Assembly: GCA_019925095.2 (NCBI GenBank)
Contig: CM034401.1
Coordinates: 17,367,338 to 17,431,337, forward strand
From: Dendrolimus kikuchii
Lineage: Eukaryota; Arthropoda; Insecta; Lepidoptera; Lasiocampidae
Length of the DNA stretch: 64,000 bases
Direction: 5' to 3'
Of the stretch, positions 12,299 to 21,849 are shown in pieces. The stretch's first letter is position 1; each line of letters begins with the position of its first letter. The position numbers and the translations under genes were made by a program. Under the pieces are notes generated by a model. It was given only the letters and a program-made list of their open reading frames with translations, made no database searches and was not told the DNA's origin.

Positions 12299-12530
12299 TG
12301 GGGAACAAATGTCTAGCCATGCCGCCGCCGCCAGGTCCCGGTCGAAGGGGTAGGCCCAAGAAATGCTGGCTTGACGTTGTGAGGGATGACATGCGTACCA
12401 ATGGTCTCAATACAAGGGATGCCGAAGATCGCGCGAAGTGGAGAAGAAAGAGTAGGAAAGCGGACCCTGGGCGTCGAAGTGATCGCTCCGAACGCAACCG
12501 GGATTTAACGCTCGGATGATGATGATGATG
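12299..12530 (+). mobile_element. RTE-type LINE 3' end, 5'-truncated, with perfect target-site duplication
   Basis: The insert encodes the extreme C-terminus of an RTE-like reverse transcriptase: RRGRPKKCWLDVVRDD, then a DAEDRAKWRRKSRKADP block and a stop codon that falls in the terminal repeat. It ends in GATGATGATGATGATG, as RTE elements typically end in a short microsatellite and not in poly(A). It is bounded by a 17-bp direct repeat, AATGTACGGCATTGAAG, at 12282-12298 and 12531-12547, identical in both copies. The ATG that opens the frame at 12283 lies in the target duplication and is not part of the element. Only about 230 bp of a full-length element remain, so it cannot move by itself. 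Confidence 0.9.
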
Positions 12531-12547
12531 AATGTACGGCATTGAAG
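12531..12547. repeat. 17-bp target-site duplication, right copy
   Basis: Identical to 12282-12298. It lies directly after the GATGAT terminal repeat of the RTE fragment. Confidence 0.9.
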
Positions 12548-13079
12548 CCGCCTTACTCTTAAAGAGGAGAACTAACTCTTAGTGGCAGAGAGGAAGGTTC
12601 TTAGATCAAAAAATCTTGAGTCCATTATTGTTTTTGTTATATGTTTATTTTACCTCATAGCAACAACTTTTATAGTGCCCGGTCTACTAATAAAGAACTT
12701 TAAGCCACGTCTTACTTGAAATTTATCACTACTCATTAGTCTTAGCTAATTGTAGTAGGTATTTGACTAAAACTGAACAACGGAGTTCTTGTGGCAATTT
12801 AATTAGTTGCATTCTACTGAACACTTAAGATTTTCCACAATAGATACAATTGTTTATAGATATAAATTCATATATTTTACAGAAAACTGTACAACAAACC
12901 ATAACTCACCCAGTTTCTGTTCGTTGTTAGTAACACTGGCCGCAAACAGATATTTTTATCTTTTATCCTCTTAAGATTTTTTCCGTTTCAAGTGCATTGT
13001 TGGTAACAATAATAAACATTAATTAGTGATATTGTAACTAACATTGAATGATCTAGCATGAATATTAAGAAAACGCGGT
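12548..13079. other. No gene seen
   Basis: AT-rich. CAACGGAGTTCTTGTG at about 12778 matches a phrase of RepS (26755), but the match is too short to call a copy. Confidence 0.35.
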
Positions 13080-13425
13080 GCCGACACTAATGTCGCTGAG
13101 GAGTTTCACCCAAATGAACCAGCTTGATTACGTTCTTCGAGGGGTCTTTTTAATACACTTTTTATCGAAGTATAATTGTGGTGTTGGTGTTTCCCCCAGG
13201 TAATGTATGAGGCCGTTAGGCCACCGCCTGCCACGGCATCGCTGAGCGGTCAGATCATGCACCCGCTGTAAGGCGAGGGACTGAACACCGAGGTGATTTA
13301 GTGAGTACCCCGAATCGAGTGGCAATAGCATTTGCTAACAGTACTAGGGCCACCCTAACGTGGCGAATCCCACACTCCTCCGAGGTGAATATTCCTCAAA
13401 CGGATTTCCGCTCATTAAAATAAAA
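13080..13425 (+). repeat. RepG copy with 3' end
   Basis: It contains GGCCACCGCCTGCCACGGCA, GCACCCGCTGTAAGGCGAGG, GATTTAGTGAGTACCCC and the 3' block GGCGAATCCCACACTCCTCC followed by CTCAAACGGATTTCCGCTCA and an A-rich tail (ATTAAAATAAAA). The same 3' block ends the poly(A)-tailed insertion at 43745-44333. No intact frame. The 5' boundary is uncertain. Confidence 0.6.
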
Positions 13426-13589
13426 GGGGCAGTGTTGGTCTGCCAATGACATGTTCGAGTTGCCCACTATGCCACACTATGTACCACCGCATCGCACCAG
13501 TAGTACATCATACATTATATACATTAACTACATTCTGTCAGCGACTTCGTCCTCGTGGAATAGTTACTTTGGGCTAACGCTAACTTTAA

Positions 13590-13850
13590 CCCGCGACTTT
13601 GTTTATGTAGAAGGTGAAACGCACGCAGCGGAAGCTCTCAAAAGGAATAAAAACGATTTTGAAACATTCTTCATTGGTGCTCCGCTCCTATGGTCTTAGC
13701 GTGACGATATATAGCCTATAGCCTTCCTCGATAAATGGACTATCTAGCACAGACAGAATTTTTCAAATCAGACCAGTAGTTCCTGAGATTAGCGCGTTCA
13801 ATCGAACATACAAACAAACAAACTCTTCAGCTTTATATATTAGTATAAGA
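13590..13850 (-). repeat. RepA, short form
   Basis: It has the end blocks of RepA in order: GAAACATTCTTCATTGGTGC, TCTTAGCGTGACGATATATA, CTTCCTCGATAAATGGACTA, CCTGAGATTAGCGCGTTCAA and ACTCTTCAGCTTTATA. It lacks the central 500 bp found in the long form. So the family exists in a roughly 260-bp and a roughly 770-bp version. Confidence 0.7.
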
Positions 13851-13854
13851 TTAA

Positions 13855-14010
13855 AATGGTGTGGAGGTAAAAAAAAGAAAATAATCAATCAAATTGCTGT
13901 GTGTTCCGGTGCACACAGAAAGAACTGACATTCTCCTTAGGCCTGGCACTTATTTTCTGTTGGGTTTGGGTCTTAATAGTTTTAATGATGGATCCCAAAA
14001 ATTTGATACT
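13855..14010 (+). repeat. RepX right-part fragment
   Basis: It shares TTCCGGTGCACAC, CTGTTGGGTTTGGGTCTTAA and TAGTTTTAATGATGGATCCC with 25520-25690 and, inverted, 46050-46235. It lies directly against the end of the short RepA copy. Confidence 0.6.
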
Positions 14011-14168
14011 TACTAGTCTATTTTTAGACGTTTGACAAAAATTTTGATGGAACATTGTTCAATAACAACTACGCCATCATGACTTTCACGAATTAAAAAC
14101 TTGCATTTATTACATCGTTAAGTATACGTGATTTTGTAATAGATGAAATGTTTATGTTTCCCATATAG

Positions 14169-14378
14169 GGCAGGTGGATATCCAAATCCAGCTTATCCTG
14201 TAATCCCGTGACTTGGCATCCGCAATTTAATCCGGAGCTTAAAAAGCATATGCGCTTAACACCGCAGCGCACTGAACGCCGCTGGAAAAATCTTTTGTTT
14301 AGAATGGCACCGACTGAAAGGATTTTAGAGGAATTTCCAGCTAAGAAATTTGATAACATTCTGAACAAAGATTTCTAG
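14169..14378 (+). CDS. Candidate terminal coding exon of an unrecognised host gene
   Basis: Directly after a good acceptor-like sequence (TTTATGTTTCCCATATAG, ending at 14168), 69 codons stay open to a TAG at 14376-14378. The reading is charged and protein-like. It contains WHPQFNPELKKHMRL, then TPQRTERRWKNLLFRM, then ERILEEFPAKKFDN, with Lys, Arg and Glu well represented. I do not recognise the family. There is no matching copy elsewhere in the window, unlike nearly everything else nearby, which argues for host sequence over transposon. Weak points: no upstream exon was found. The first 12 or so codons have an alternative phase reading GGYPNPAYPVIP that then stops, so a frameshifted pseudogene is possible. 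The reading frame of the exon start is assumed to be phase 0. If real, the gene runs to the right and ends here. Confidence 0.35.
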   Translation, partial: GRWISKSSLSCNPVTWHPQFNPELKKHMRLTPQRTERRWKNLLFRMAPTERILEEFPAKKFDNILNKDF

Positions 14379-14507
14379 TTTCACTTTGAAAAGCTTTTGT
14401 ATTTTGGTATAGGTTCAAGTTATTCCCACATGTGAAGCATTTTACCCCTTGAGAAAAAAAAAATTAATCAAATTTAACGTGCATATTGATATAATTAGCT
14501 CGTACTA
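14379..14507. other. Possible 3' flank of the candidate exon
   Basis: AT-rich sequence after the TAG, with an A9 run at 14455-14463. No AATAAA signal is seen in the first 100 bp, so no polyadenylation site is called. Confidence 0.25.
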
Positions 14508-14605
14508 ACGGTGAAGGAAAATATAGAACTTGCACATAGAGATTATGCAATGTTTGAAATTCACTAATCCGTCTTTGATATCCGCGTGGCGAGTATATTG
14601 TATGT
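14508..14605 (+). repeat. RepH SINE tail, decayed
   Basis: CTAACGGTGAAGGAAAATAT, then ATTCACTAATCCGTCTTTGA and CGTGGCGAGTATATTG match the order of 41566-41665 (TGGTGAAGGAAAACATCG, TAATCCATCTTGGAATAACG, TGGCGGGTATATG). This resembles the common lepidopteran SINE or LINE tail that carries a GGTGAAGGAAAACATCG phrase. Confidence 0.5.
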
Positions 14606-14654
14606 TCATCTGAAAATAGACAGCGCCAAGCTCAAAATTTGAACGGTTTATAGG

Positions 14655-14886
14655 CTAATTGGCTTATAATTTAGCTGCCGTACAAAAAACTCAATTGTTC
14701 GATCCCAGCGCGTGTGTAAAGTACCGCCACTACGCTGCTGCCGCACCACCGCCGCATTTTAACTCTCAAGCGGGCGTCAGCGGTGGAGCGACAAGGTTCG
14801 CATATAGGTACACAGAAATTGTCAGAATAGCAGCGCGGCGGCGTGTAGGCGATGCTGTCTATACAAGCGCTTATGATAGATTTTAA
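14655..14886 (+). other. GC-richer patch with a 75-codon open frame
   Basis: The frame at 14659-14886 runs through CCGCCACTACGCTGCTGCCG and an Ala/Arg-rich end (RIAARRRVGDAV). Its GC content stands out against the flanks. There is no recognised domain and no splice-site evidence. It could be a decayed exon or a GC-rich repeat; no partner copy is in the window. Confidence 0.2.
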
Positions 14887-14889
14887 CTA

Positions 14890-16170
14890 GACTTAATTTC
14901 AACATTGAAATAATATTAATGTGTAAATATACAACCATATCAAGCAAGCAATAAATGGATAATATTCCATCCTCTCGGCGCTAGAACTGAATTATATTTT
15001 CGAGTAGAAAACAAACATCGCTAGTGTATACTGCTTATACACAAAAGCAATAACCAATTCATCAGTTTGGAACATCACTACGCGGGTTTCACCAACAACA
15101 TAAATTACAATTTCCAATTTTGAATTATTCATTACCTACTTTGCTGATTCCACGGCCGTATTCCGAATATACCAACTGGGATTCCCGATATTGTATTATG
15201 TTCGTATCTATAGATAAATGGATGAATTTGATTTACTAGTTATTGTATATTTAATTTTTATATATTTTAGTGCTGTATAGGTTCTCACTTTTATTAGCTA
15301 CTTATGGTCGCCCAGTGGTCGAAATTCGACCATAATTAGTTTAAATTATAAGCTTGAACTTTATTGAGGTTCTGTTGTCGAAGACTATACTTCTATAATC
15401 ACAGACTTCGCCAGGGCACTCACTGTTAATTTGACTTTAACAATAAACAAAAAAGTATATATGCGTGTGTAAAATACATGGTAGTGTGTGTAATGTTTTT
15501 TTTTATTGATTTAATGTATTTTTATGCATAATTAAAAAAATATATTAAAATTCTGCACTCCTTCGCTATATAAACTATAAGTGTGCGAAATTTCATACTC
15601 CTCCTTCCGCGCAATTTTCGTAAAAAGGGGTACAAAGTTTTTGTTTCACATATTGATATAATTAGCTAATATAAAGTTTTGTATTCTATGATATTTAGAT
15701 TTGATAACTGGGATAAATGTAGGACACATTTGTCTCGGAAAATTTTATAATTTTCTGGCGGGGCAGAGTCAAAGTTTATGCGGAAGCGTAAACTTGAAAA
15801 TTTGTAGTATTTAATTTTTTTAAACTGTCAGCCGTAGGACTGCACGTCAGAAATGAATTTTGTATTTGAGCGTGACGGTCACACGAATTCGGTGCTTTTT
15901 CCTTATACCAAAAGTGCTGCCTAAAGGAGTTTTCACCTCAACATTCATATTCAAATTAATTTATTTATATAAACTTATTTTTAGGCCGTATATAATTATA
16001 TCTAAAACTTATGGTAATAACACATTTCGAATTATAATAGTTACAATTAAGACTACATTTTTTTTGATGGCGGATGCTGCACTAGGCTCTAGGTCTGTAT
16101 CGCGACATCCAACACATTTTTATTATAACAACTTAAATATAGTGGAATCATTAATTAACCTATAACTATA
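14890..16170. other. No gene seen
   Basis: AT-rich. A 17-nt perfect palindrome, TGGTCGAAATTCGACCA, lies at 15316-15332. A 101-codon frame at 15860-16165 has no recognisable features. Confidence 0.4.
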
Positions 16171-16177
16171 TAAAATG

Positions 16178-16178
16178 A

Positions 16179-16264
<86 letters not shown>
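16178..16264. repeat. Compound TA/TG microsatellite
   Basis: About 20 TA dinucleotides are followed by about 24 TG dinucleotides. The open frame through it (YIYIYI then CVCVCV) is a repeat artefact. Confidence 0.95.
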
Positions 16265-16267
<3 letters not shown>

Positions 16268-16403
16268 GTGCGTGTGCCTGTAGTGTTACTAAAACTAGCA
16301 AGTGTTTGCTATAAAGTATTACGTAAAGAACCCATCATTAAAAAAACATTTAATCAAATATATCCATCTCATATACTACTTAACCGACATTATTCAAACC
16401 AAT

Positions 16404-16632
16404 TTTCGACGGCGACAACGGCTTCTGTGGTTGAGCAGACTAAGCCTTAACTGGCCTATCTTATTGCAACGCAGAGGCTGTATGGTAAATTTCGGAAAAT
16501 AATTTTCTACGTTATTTACTACTATGGTTTTGGTATCTAGAATCAGCCACAGAGGAGTTAGGTGTATATTACCCATAACCAAGCGTAACTTGCTTAATTT
16601 GGGGATATACAATACGTCTACCGATTAAAAAA
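16404..16632 (+). mobile_element. SINE-I copy 1 (tRNA-derived)
   Basis: It matches 58447-58692 in order: GGCTTCTGTGGTTGAGCAGA, AAGCCTTAACTGGCCTA, TTATTGCAACGCAGAG, ATTTACTACTATGG, AACTTGCTTAATTTGGGGAT and a CTACCGATT end followed by an A-rich tail. The TGGTTGAGC phrase is a pol III A-box-like sequence. The B box, clear in the other copy as GGGTTCAATT, is damaged here. Confidence 0.7.
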
Positions 16633-17335
16633 AAATATTTAATATAAAAACGGATAACGTATGAGACAAGTAAGTATGATATATTTAATATGTAAAAAAA
16701 ACAAGCGGACAGATGGGCAGAAAAACGGATGAACAGTTCTGTTTTTGCTAAAATAGCTAGGAGCTCTTGAAAACAGAAATAAATACCTATTACAAGATTT
16801 TGTTTTTAAATTGAAGGTACTATTGCTTTTTGTATAATTATGACTTTACCAAATGATAAGAGCCTCTTCGTTAGGCAACGATTAACCGTTTACTACAATT
16901 AAAATAATCTAATTCTTTTTAGAAAATATTCATATGAACGATCAATCAATCAATAACTTTTACACACCAATACAAAAAAAAATTACAGACTAAAATCATG
17001 TCTAATTATGCACAAAGGGCGGTCTTATCGCTACAAAGCAATCTCTTTCAGACAACCCCAGGAATGAATGATTATAATGACGATGGTGGTGTACATAATA
17101 CACAATACAATTACTTAAATTCTAGTAATAAATATATAAATGCGGTATATACAGATGTTTTATGTATTAAATAGATATATACTTAATATACAAAAACATA
17201 TCTATAAAAATAAATAAGAACTATATTCATCAACTGACGATTTATGATTAAGTATACACATAAAAAAGTATAAGTTTGAATTTATTACTTTATTTGAAGA
17301 ATGTAGCCTAAGAATAACCCATACAAACATGTATG
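16633..17335. other. No gene seen
   Basis: AT-rich, with no frames or recognisable repeats. Confidence 0.4.
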
Positions 17336-17337
17336 GG

Positions 17338-17610
17338 TCACCATTAAGCGCAATATACACCTAAGTCGCTGACCTGCTAATACAACCCGGCGGCCTATAT
17401 GCAAAGAATAATGTCGGCAACATGCGCCCGCGCGTGCTGCCCGCCGACATATTAGCGGCATGTTAGAGGCTTGCGTAGGCAAGTGCTTAGTCCCGGCGAC
17501 ACTCAAGCTGTAGTGACGTGCTGTATTTTTTATTCCTCATCTCGAGCCGCCGACATAGGTGTGCAGGTCAGCGGCTTTGGTATGTTTTGCGCTTTATCGC
17601 TACACCGTAC
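17338..17610. repeat. Inverted repeat with a GC-rich centre
   Basis: About 45 bp at 17340-17385 (AAGCGCAATATACACCTAAG, then TCGCTGACCTGCTAATAC) occurs inverted at 17563-17605 (GCAGGTCAGCGGCTTTGGTA, then TGTTTTGCGCTTTAT), with mismatches. The interval carries CGCCCGCGCGTGCTGCCCGC. It may be a small foldback element; no other copy is in the window. Confidence 0.45.
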
Positions 17611-18093
17611 ACTGATTTTCAAGAAAAGAAACCAATAAAATCTTGCAGGTGCACTTCGACGAACTCCAGAATACCACCGATCCGAAACATGCCATACATA
17701 ACCTATAAATTTTATGAATTACATACGCGAATCAGCGTTGGTCGGCAGAATGACTAATCGTTACGTCCAGACATCTCCATCTATCAGGGAACGTGATGTG
17801 TCATATTCGAGCTCAAGGTGATTGAGCGCCAGAGATGTTTGATTATTGGCAAAAATATTTGTTATGATTTACTCGGTGCAGACGCGGTTTATTTTTAGAT
17901 TGTTGTTGAATCTCGTCTGTGGTATTCTATAACAGACGACTGAAGATGATTTATTATTCGAAACCTACTGTTCATTGACTGTCGTTGATAGATACTAAAT
18001 TTACTTGTATTTTTATTTAAAATCACATTTTCATTACCTGAATAATAGTGGTACTGTTCCGTACCTATATAGGTATATTGGTCAAAATCTATA
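17611..18093. other. No gene seen
   Basis: Sequence left of the mariner, without recognisable frames or repeats. Confidence 0.35.
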
Positions 18094-18095
18094 TA

Positions 18096-18122
18096 CGAGG
18101 GTGACACTGAAAGTTCTTAGAA
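18096..18122 (+). repeat. Mariner terminal inverted repeat, right end of the transposase-sense element
   Basis: 27 bp that pair with 19362-19388 at 24 of 27 positions. It is preceded by the TA target duplication. Confidence 0.9.
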
Positions 18123-18160
18123 AATCAAAAACTGAGCAAACTAGCAAGTTATTATTTTTA

Positions 18161-19213
18161 TTATATCTTTTCAAAATAGTTTCCGTTCACATCAATACAT
18201 CGCTGCATTCGATAGAACCACCGAGAAAAGCACTTTGCCCATTCATCCTTAGGGGTCTCTTCGATGGCCTTCTGGAACGCAGCCACTGCTTCCTTGGCGT
18301 CCATAAAATGTTTTCCTCGACGTTTTTCTTTTATTTTCGGGAATAAATAAAAATCGCAAGGTGCGAGGTCGGGGCTATATGGCGGGTGACCCAGCAATTC
18401 CACGTCTGACGACGCCAAATAGTCGATCGTTCGCCCGGCGGTGTGCGAGGAGGCGTTGTCGTGGTGAAGGAGGATCCTACTGCGAGGTCGTTACTCTCGA
18501 ACTATTTCCAAGACAAGTGGCAAACATTTGTTAGTATACCACTCTGCAGTAACTGACTTTTGATCTTCTAAAACAATTGTCGCATAATGACCGGTCCTTC
18601 CGAAGAATGAGGCCATCATATTTTTTCCTACACTTCGACCTCTCTTCAATTTTGTTGGCAACTCCTCGGAAGGAAACACCCACTGAGAAGATTGTCTTTT
18701 GGTTTCCGGATCATAGCAATAAATCCAGCTTTCGTCACCCGTAAGTATGTCGAACACAGCTTTTGAGTCACCTCCGTTAAATCTTTGTATCATTTCACGG
18801 CACCAATCAACATGACGGAGTTTTTGGGCCTCAGTCAAATAATGAGGTATCCACCGGGCACAAAGCTTCCTAACGGCTAAATTTTTGTGGAAGATTTTGT
18901 ACACTTGAGTCATACCGATGCCTAAACTTGTCCGAATCTGCTGATAGGTTACTCTTGGATCAGTCTCTATCATACACCGCACAACACTGATGTTATCTTC
19001 AGTCGTCGCCGTAGAAGGCCGTCCCTCACGCAGAGCATCATTGAGATTGGTGCGACCACGTTTAAACTCATTAAACCAGTTATAAACAGTGGCCCGAGAA
19101 GGGGCTTCATCGTGAAAGGCCAATCGAAGTCTGTCATAACATTCTTGTTGACTTAAATGATATCGAAAGTCATAAAAAATCATAGTACGAAAATTTTCTC
19201 GCGTTAAATTCAT
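18161..19213 (-). pseudogene. Mariner transposase with one in-frame stop
   Basis: This is a cut-and-paste DNA transposase of 350 codons, the usual mariner length, taking the start at the Met followed by NLTREN. An upstream in-frame ATG at 19264 would add 17 residues that look non-homologous. The N-terminal half is a DNA-binding helix-turn-helix region with the linker REGRPSTA. WIPHYL at residues 121-126 is the mariner WVPHEL box. The catalytic acidic residues are D160 (TGDESW), D252 (LLHHDNASSH) and D287 (YSPDLAPCD), with 34 residues between the last two, hence DD34D. The whole frame is intact except for a TAA at codon 241 (18491-18493), which falls 11 codons before the second catalytic Asp. 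The product would therefore lack two of three catalytic residues. No frameshift was found, so inactivation is recent or this copy was saved by chance. Confidence 0.93.
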
Positions 19214-19361
19214 ACTGGCGTGCCACAGACAAATTTCAATTTGCCGCCAAATCGTAAAACACATGACAAATGAATGAAATTAGTACTCAATAATATTAGC
19301 AAAGAGTTATATTTTCAAAATTTAAACTTATTTTTTTATTATATTCTTTAAAAGTGGCCCG

Positions 19362-19388
19362 TTCTAAAAACTATCAGTGTCGCCCTCG
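19362..19388 (-). repeat. Mariner terminal inverted repeat, promoter-side end
   Basis: Partner of 18096-18122, followed by TA at 19389-19390. It lies about 150 bp upstream of the transposase start. Confidence 0.9.
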
Positions 19389-19452
19389 TACTTTTATAAA
19401 ATTCCAAACATGTTGTGTCTGTAAATTGAAGCTATTAAAAAAAAACAGCTGG

Positions 19453-20220
19453 AATCTATACTATAATATTATAAAGCTGAAGAGTTTGTTTGTTTAAACG
19501 CGCTAATCTCAGGAACCGCTGGTCCGATTTGAAAAATTCTTACAGTGTTAAATAGTACATTTATCGAGGAAGGCTATAGGCTATATTATATTTTCAAAAA
19601 ATTAGGGATCCTTACTAAAAATCCAATAATGTAACCCAATGTGTAAAAAATTGACCCGAAAAAATCCTTACACGGCGTCCGCTGCGAAAACTATTGGTTA
19701 TAGAACAAAACAATGTACTACCACTTTGCAGAACATATAATGGTTTACAAAAAATATCGCGTAACCATATGTCTAACTATTGTAGTTATCTCACAATAAG
19801 TGTTTTCTTTTATATTTTTAAATAATTAAAATGCCGTCGCTCGAAAAACTCTTTATTTTGTACCTTGGTATTAATCCTTATCAAAATAAGTTAATTCATA
19901 TTCAAGACAAATTCAATACCTTCCTAGAACTTTTTGAATTATTCAATTCGGACGTTTCATTCAAAAGATATCGCGATATTTAAAATGTCAGTATTAGTGT
20001 TGTAGCCAAATATACTAATATTGTTTGATTGCACGCGCTAATCTCAGGAACTACTGGTCTGATTTGAAAAATTCTTTCAGTGTTGGATAGCCCATTTATC
20101 GAGGAAGGCTATAGGCTATATGTCATCACGCTAAGATCAATAGGAGCGGAGCACCAATGAAGAATGTTTTAAAATCGGAGGGTTTTGAAATCAAATTCCA
20201 GGCGGACGACGTCGCGGGCA
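19453..20220 (+). repeat. RepA, long form (reference copy)
   Basis: It is an inverted full-length partner of 118-886. The left half begins GCTGAAGAGTTTGTTTGTTT and AACGCGCTAATCTCAGGAAC (19498). The same block recurs at 20034 (CACGCGCTAATCTCAGGAAC), each followed by about 90 similar bp including ATTTATCGAGGAAGGCTATA. Central sequence includes GGACGTTTCATTCAAAAGAT and ACAATGTACTACCACTTTGC. No protein is encoded. It sits 60 bp from the mariner end. Confidence 0.8.
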
Positions 20221-20274
20221 CAGCTAGAACATTATATAAACGATAGAGAACACGATGTATTTTTTTTTAGATTT

Positions 20275-20410
20275 TTTGTATGTTGTCGGTTTGTTCGGGA
20301 TTCATGTAAAAAGTACTTGGCGATTTCGATGCGGTTTTCGCTGATCGACATCAGATACTTATCTGCGCTACTTTTTATCTCGGGAATCCCGCGGAAATTT
20401 TCTCGGCAGT
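20275..20410 (-). repeat. RepJ (copy 1)
   Basis: The reverse complement runs GATTCCCGAGATAAAAAGTA, CGATCAGCGAAAACCGCATC, TTTTTACATGAATCCCGAAC. It matches 23305-23430 block by block. A 96-codon open frame here is incidental. Confidence 0.7.
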
Positions 20411-20639
20411 GGTTGGAAGTGGTTCGGGTGCATAAAAATTGGCTTCTTCCGACACAATTTTCACTAAAACAATAGCTTACATTCTTTTTTAAATGCTGCG
20501 GTACCTTGTCCCGGGAACTTTTTATTTTTATGGCCGTTTTTGTGCTATTCATGCGTTATCTAGACGTTTACATGATCTAAGGCTCGAATCTTCTCGAGAA
20601 AACGCAAAAAATTTCATCAAAATGGGTCTCACAGTTAAA

Positions 20640-20900
20640 GAGGTTTTCGGCGGCGCCACCTAAGTCTAATTGTGACTAATGAAAAACTAACTTCACCTAA
20701 ATCCTGAAACACCCGATTGCAGCGCTATCTACCGGGCTCAAATTTGAATCTAAACCATCCCGGGCCCACTTGAACACACACAAAAATAACTTCACCTAAA
20801 TCCTGAAACCCGATTGCAGCGTCATCTACCCGGTTCAAATTTGAATCTAAACCATCCCGGGACCCCCTTGAACGCACACAAACATAATTCACCTAAATCA
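20640..20900 (-). repeat. RepK with an internal tandem unit of about 110 bp
   Basis: ACTTCACCTAAATCCTGAAA, GCAGCGCTATCTACCGGGCT, CAAATTTGAATCTAAACCAT and a TTGAACACACACAAA block occur, then the whole unit repeats (20788-20890). RepK copies elsewhere (37880-38210, 40150-40435) show the same tandem habit. Orientation is given relative to 32160-32420. Confidence 0.65.
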
Positions 20901-21039
20901 GACAAATGAAAATGAGATTACATGCAGTCACCATTGCCGAAATCGGTCGGGAAAGATCATAACAAATAAATGGATAGATTTTGTGACTGATGTTTTTTTA
21001 ATGATATTTTTTTATTGATGAATATCATATTTTAATACT

Positions 21040-21245
21040 TATTATCCTATTCCGGACGAAGACAATTCGAAAAACACAAATATCATAAAAATTGCTCCAC
21101 CCGTTCTTGAGTTGTAAATGGTGTAACTAACACGTCTTTGTTTTATATATATAGATACTAGCTGTCCCGGAAAACATCGTCCTACCCCGAAAAACTTCAA
21201 TCGATACGCCGACAGCAGCGCCACCTACCGGGTCCAATTGTGAAC
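21040..21245 (-). repeat. RepK, decayed copy
   Basis: It holds TTCTTGAGTTGTAAATGGTG, TAACTAACACGTCTTTG, TACTAGCTGTCCCGG and CGCCACCTACCGGGTCCAAT, all in the same order as the RepK ends at 39060-39235 and 40150. Confidence 0.55.
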
Positions 21246-21453
21246 CAACTCAAAAACCTTCTTTGACTCATGCACAACAACTTTGCTAAAGATCATCACA
21301 TGATCAAATGTATATAGTTTACGATTCTATAAAGAAAATACAGACAAACATTCATTTTTATATATCAAGATTATATACATGGCTGTGTTTTCAATTCCAA
21401 AAGGTCGACTACTCATAATAAGACGGTACTACATCTAATACTATATATATATA

Positions 21454-21845
<392 letters not shown>

Positions 21846-21849
21846 ATTT

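Larger units (their letters stand above)
18094..19390 (-). mobile_element. Mariner element (Tc1/mariner superfamily, DD34D), near full length
   Basis: The element is about 1.29 kb between TA dinucleotides at 18094-18095 and 19389-19390, which is the target duplication expected for mariner. Terminal inverted repeats of 27 bp are at 18096-18122 (starting CGAGGGTGACACTGAAAGTT) and 19362-19388 (complement starting CGAGGGCGACACTGATAGTT); 24 of 27 positions agree. A transposase frame fills the inside on the minus strand. Length, ends and coding content are those of a complete mariner. The subfamily is not assigned. Confidence 0.95.

Noticed and set aside
16175..16450. 91-codon frame starting in the TA/TG microsatellite
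   Set aside because: Its first 30 codons are dinucleotide repeat and the rest overlaps SINE-I.
18005..18346. 113-codon plus-strand frame
   Set aside because: Antisense to the mariner transposase and its inverted repeat.
20640..20900. Possible CRISPR-like array (repeated blocks with spacers)
   Set aside because: Only two units of about 110 bp, diverged, and the same RepK unit is dispersed through the window; a eukaryotic interspersed repeat.
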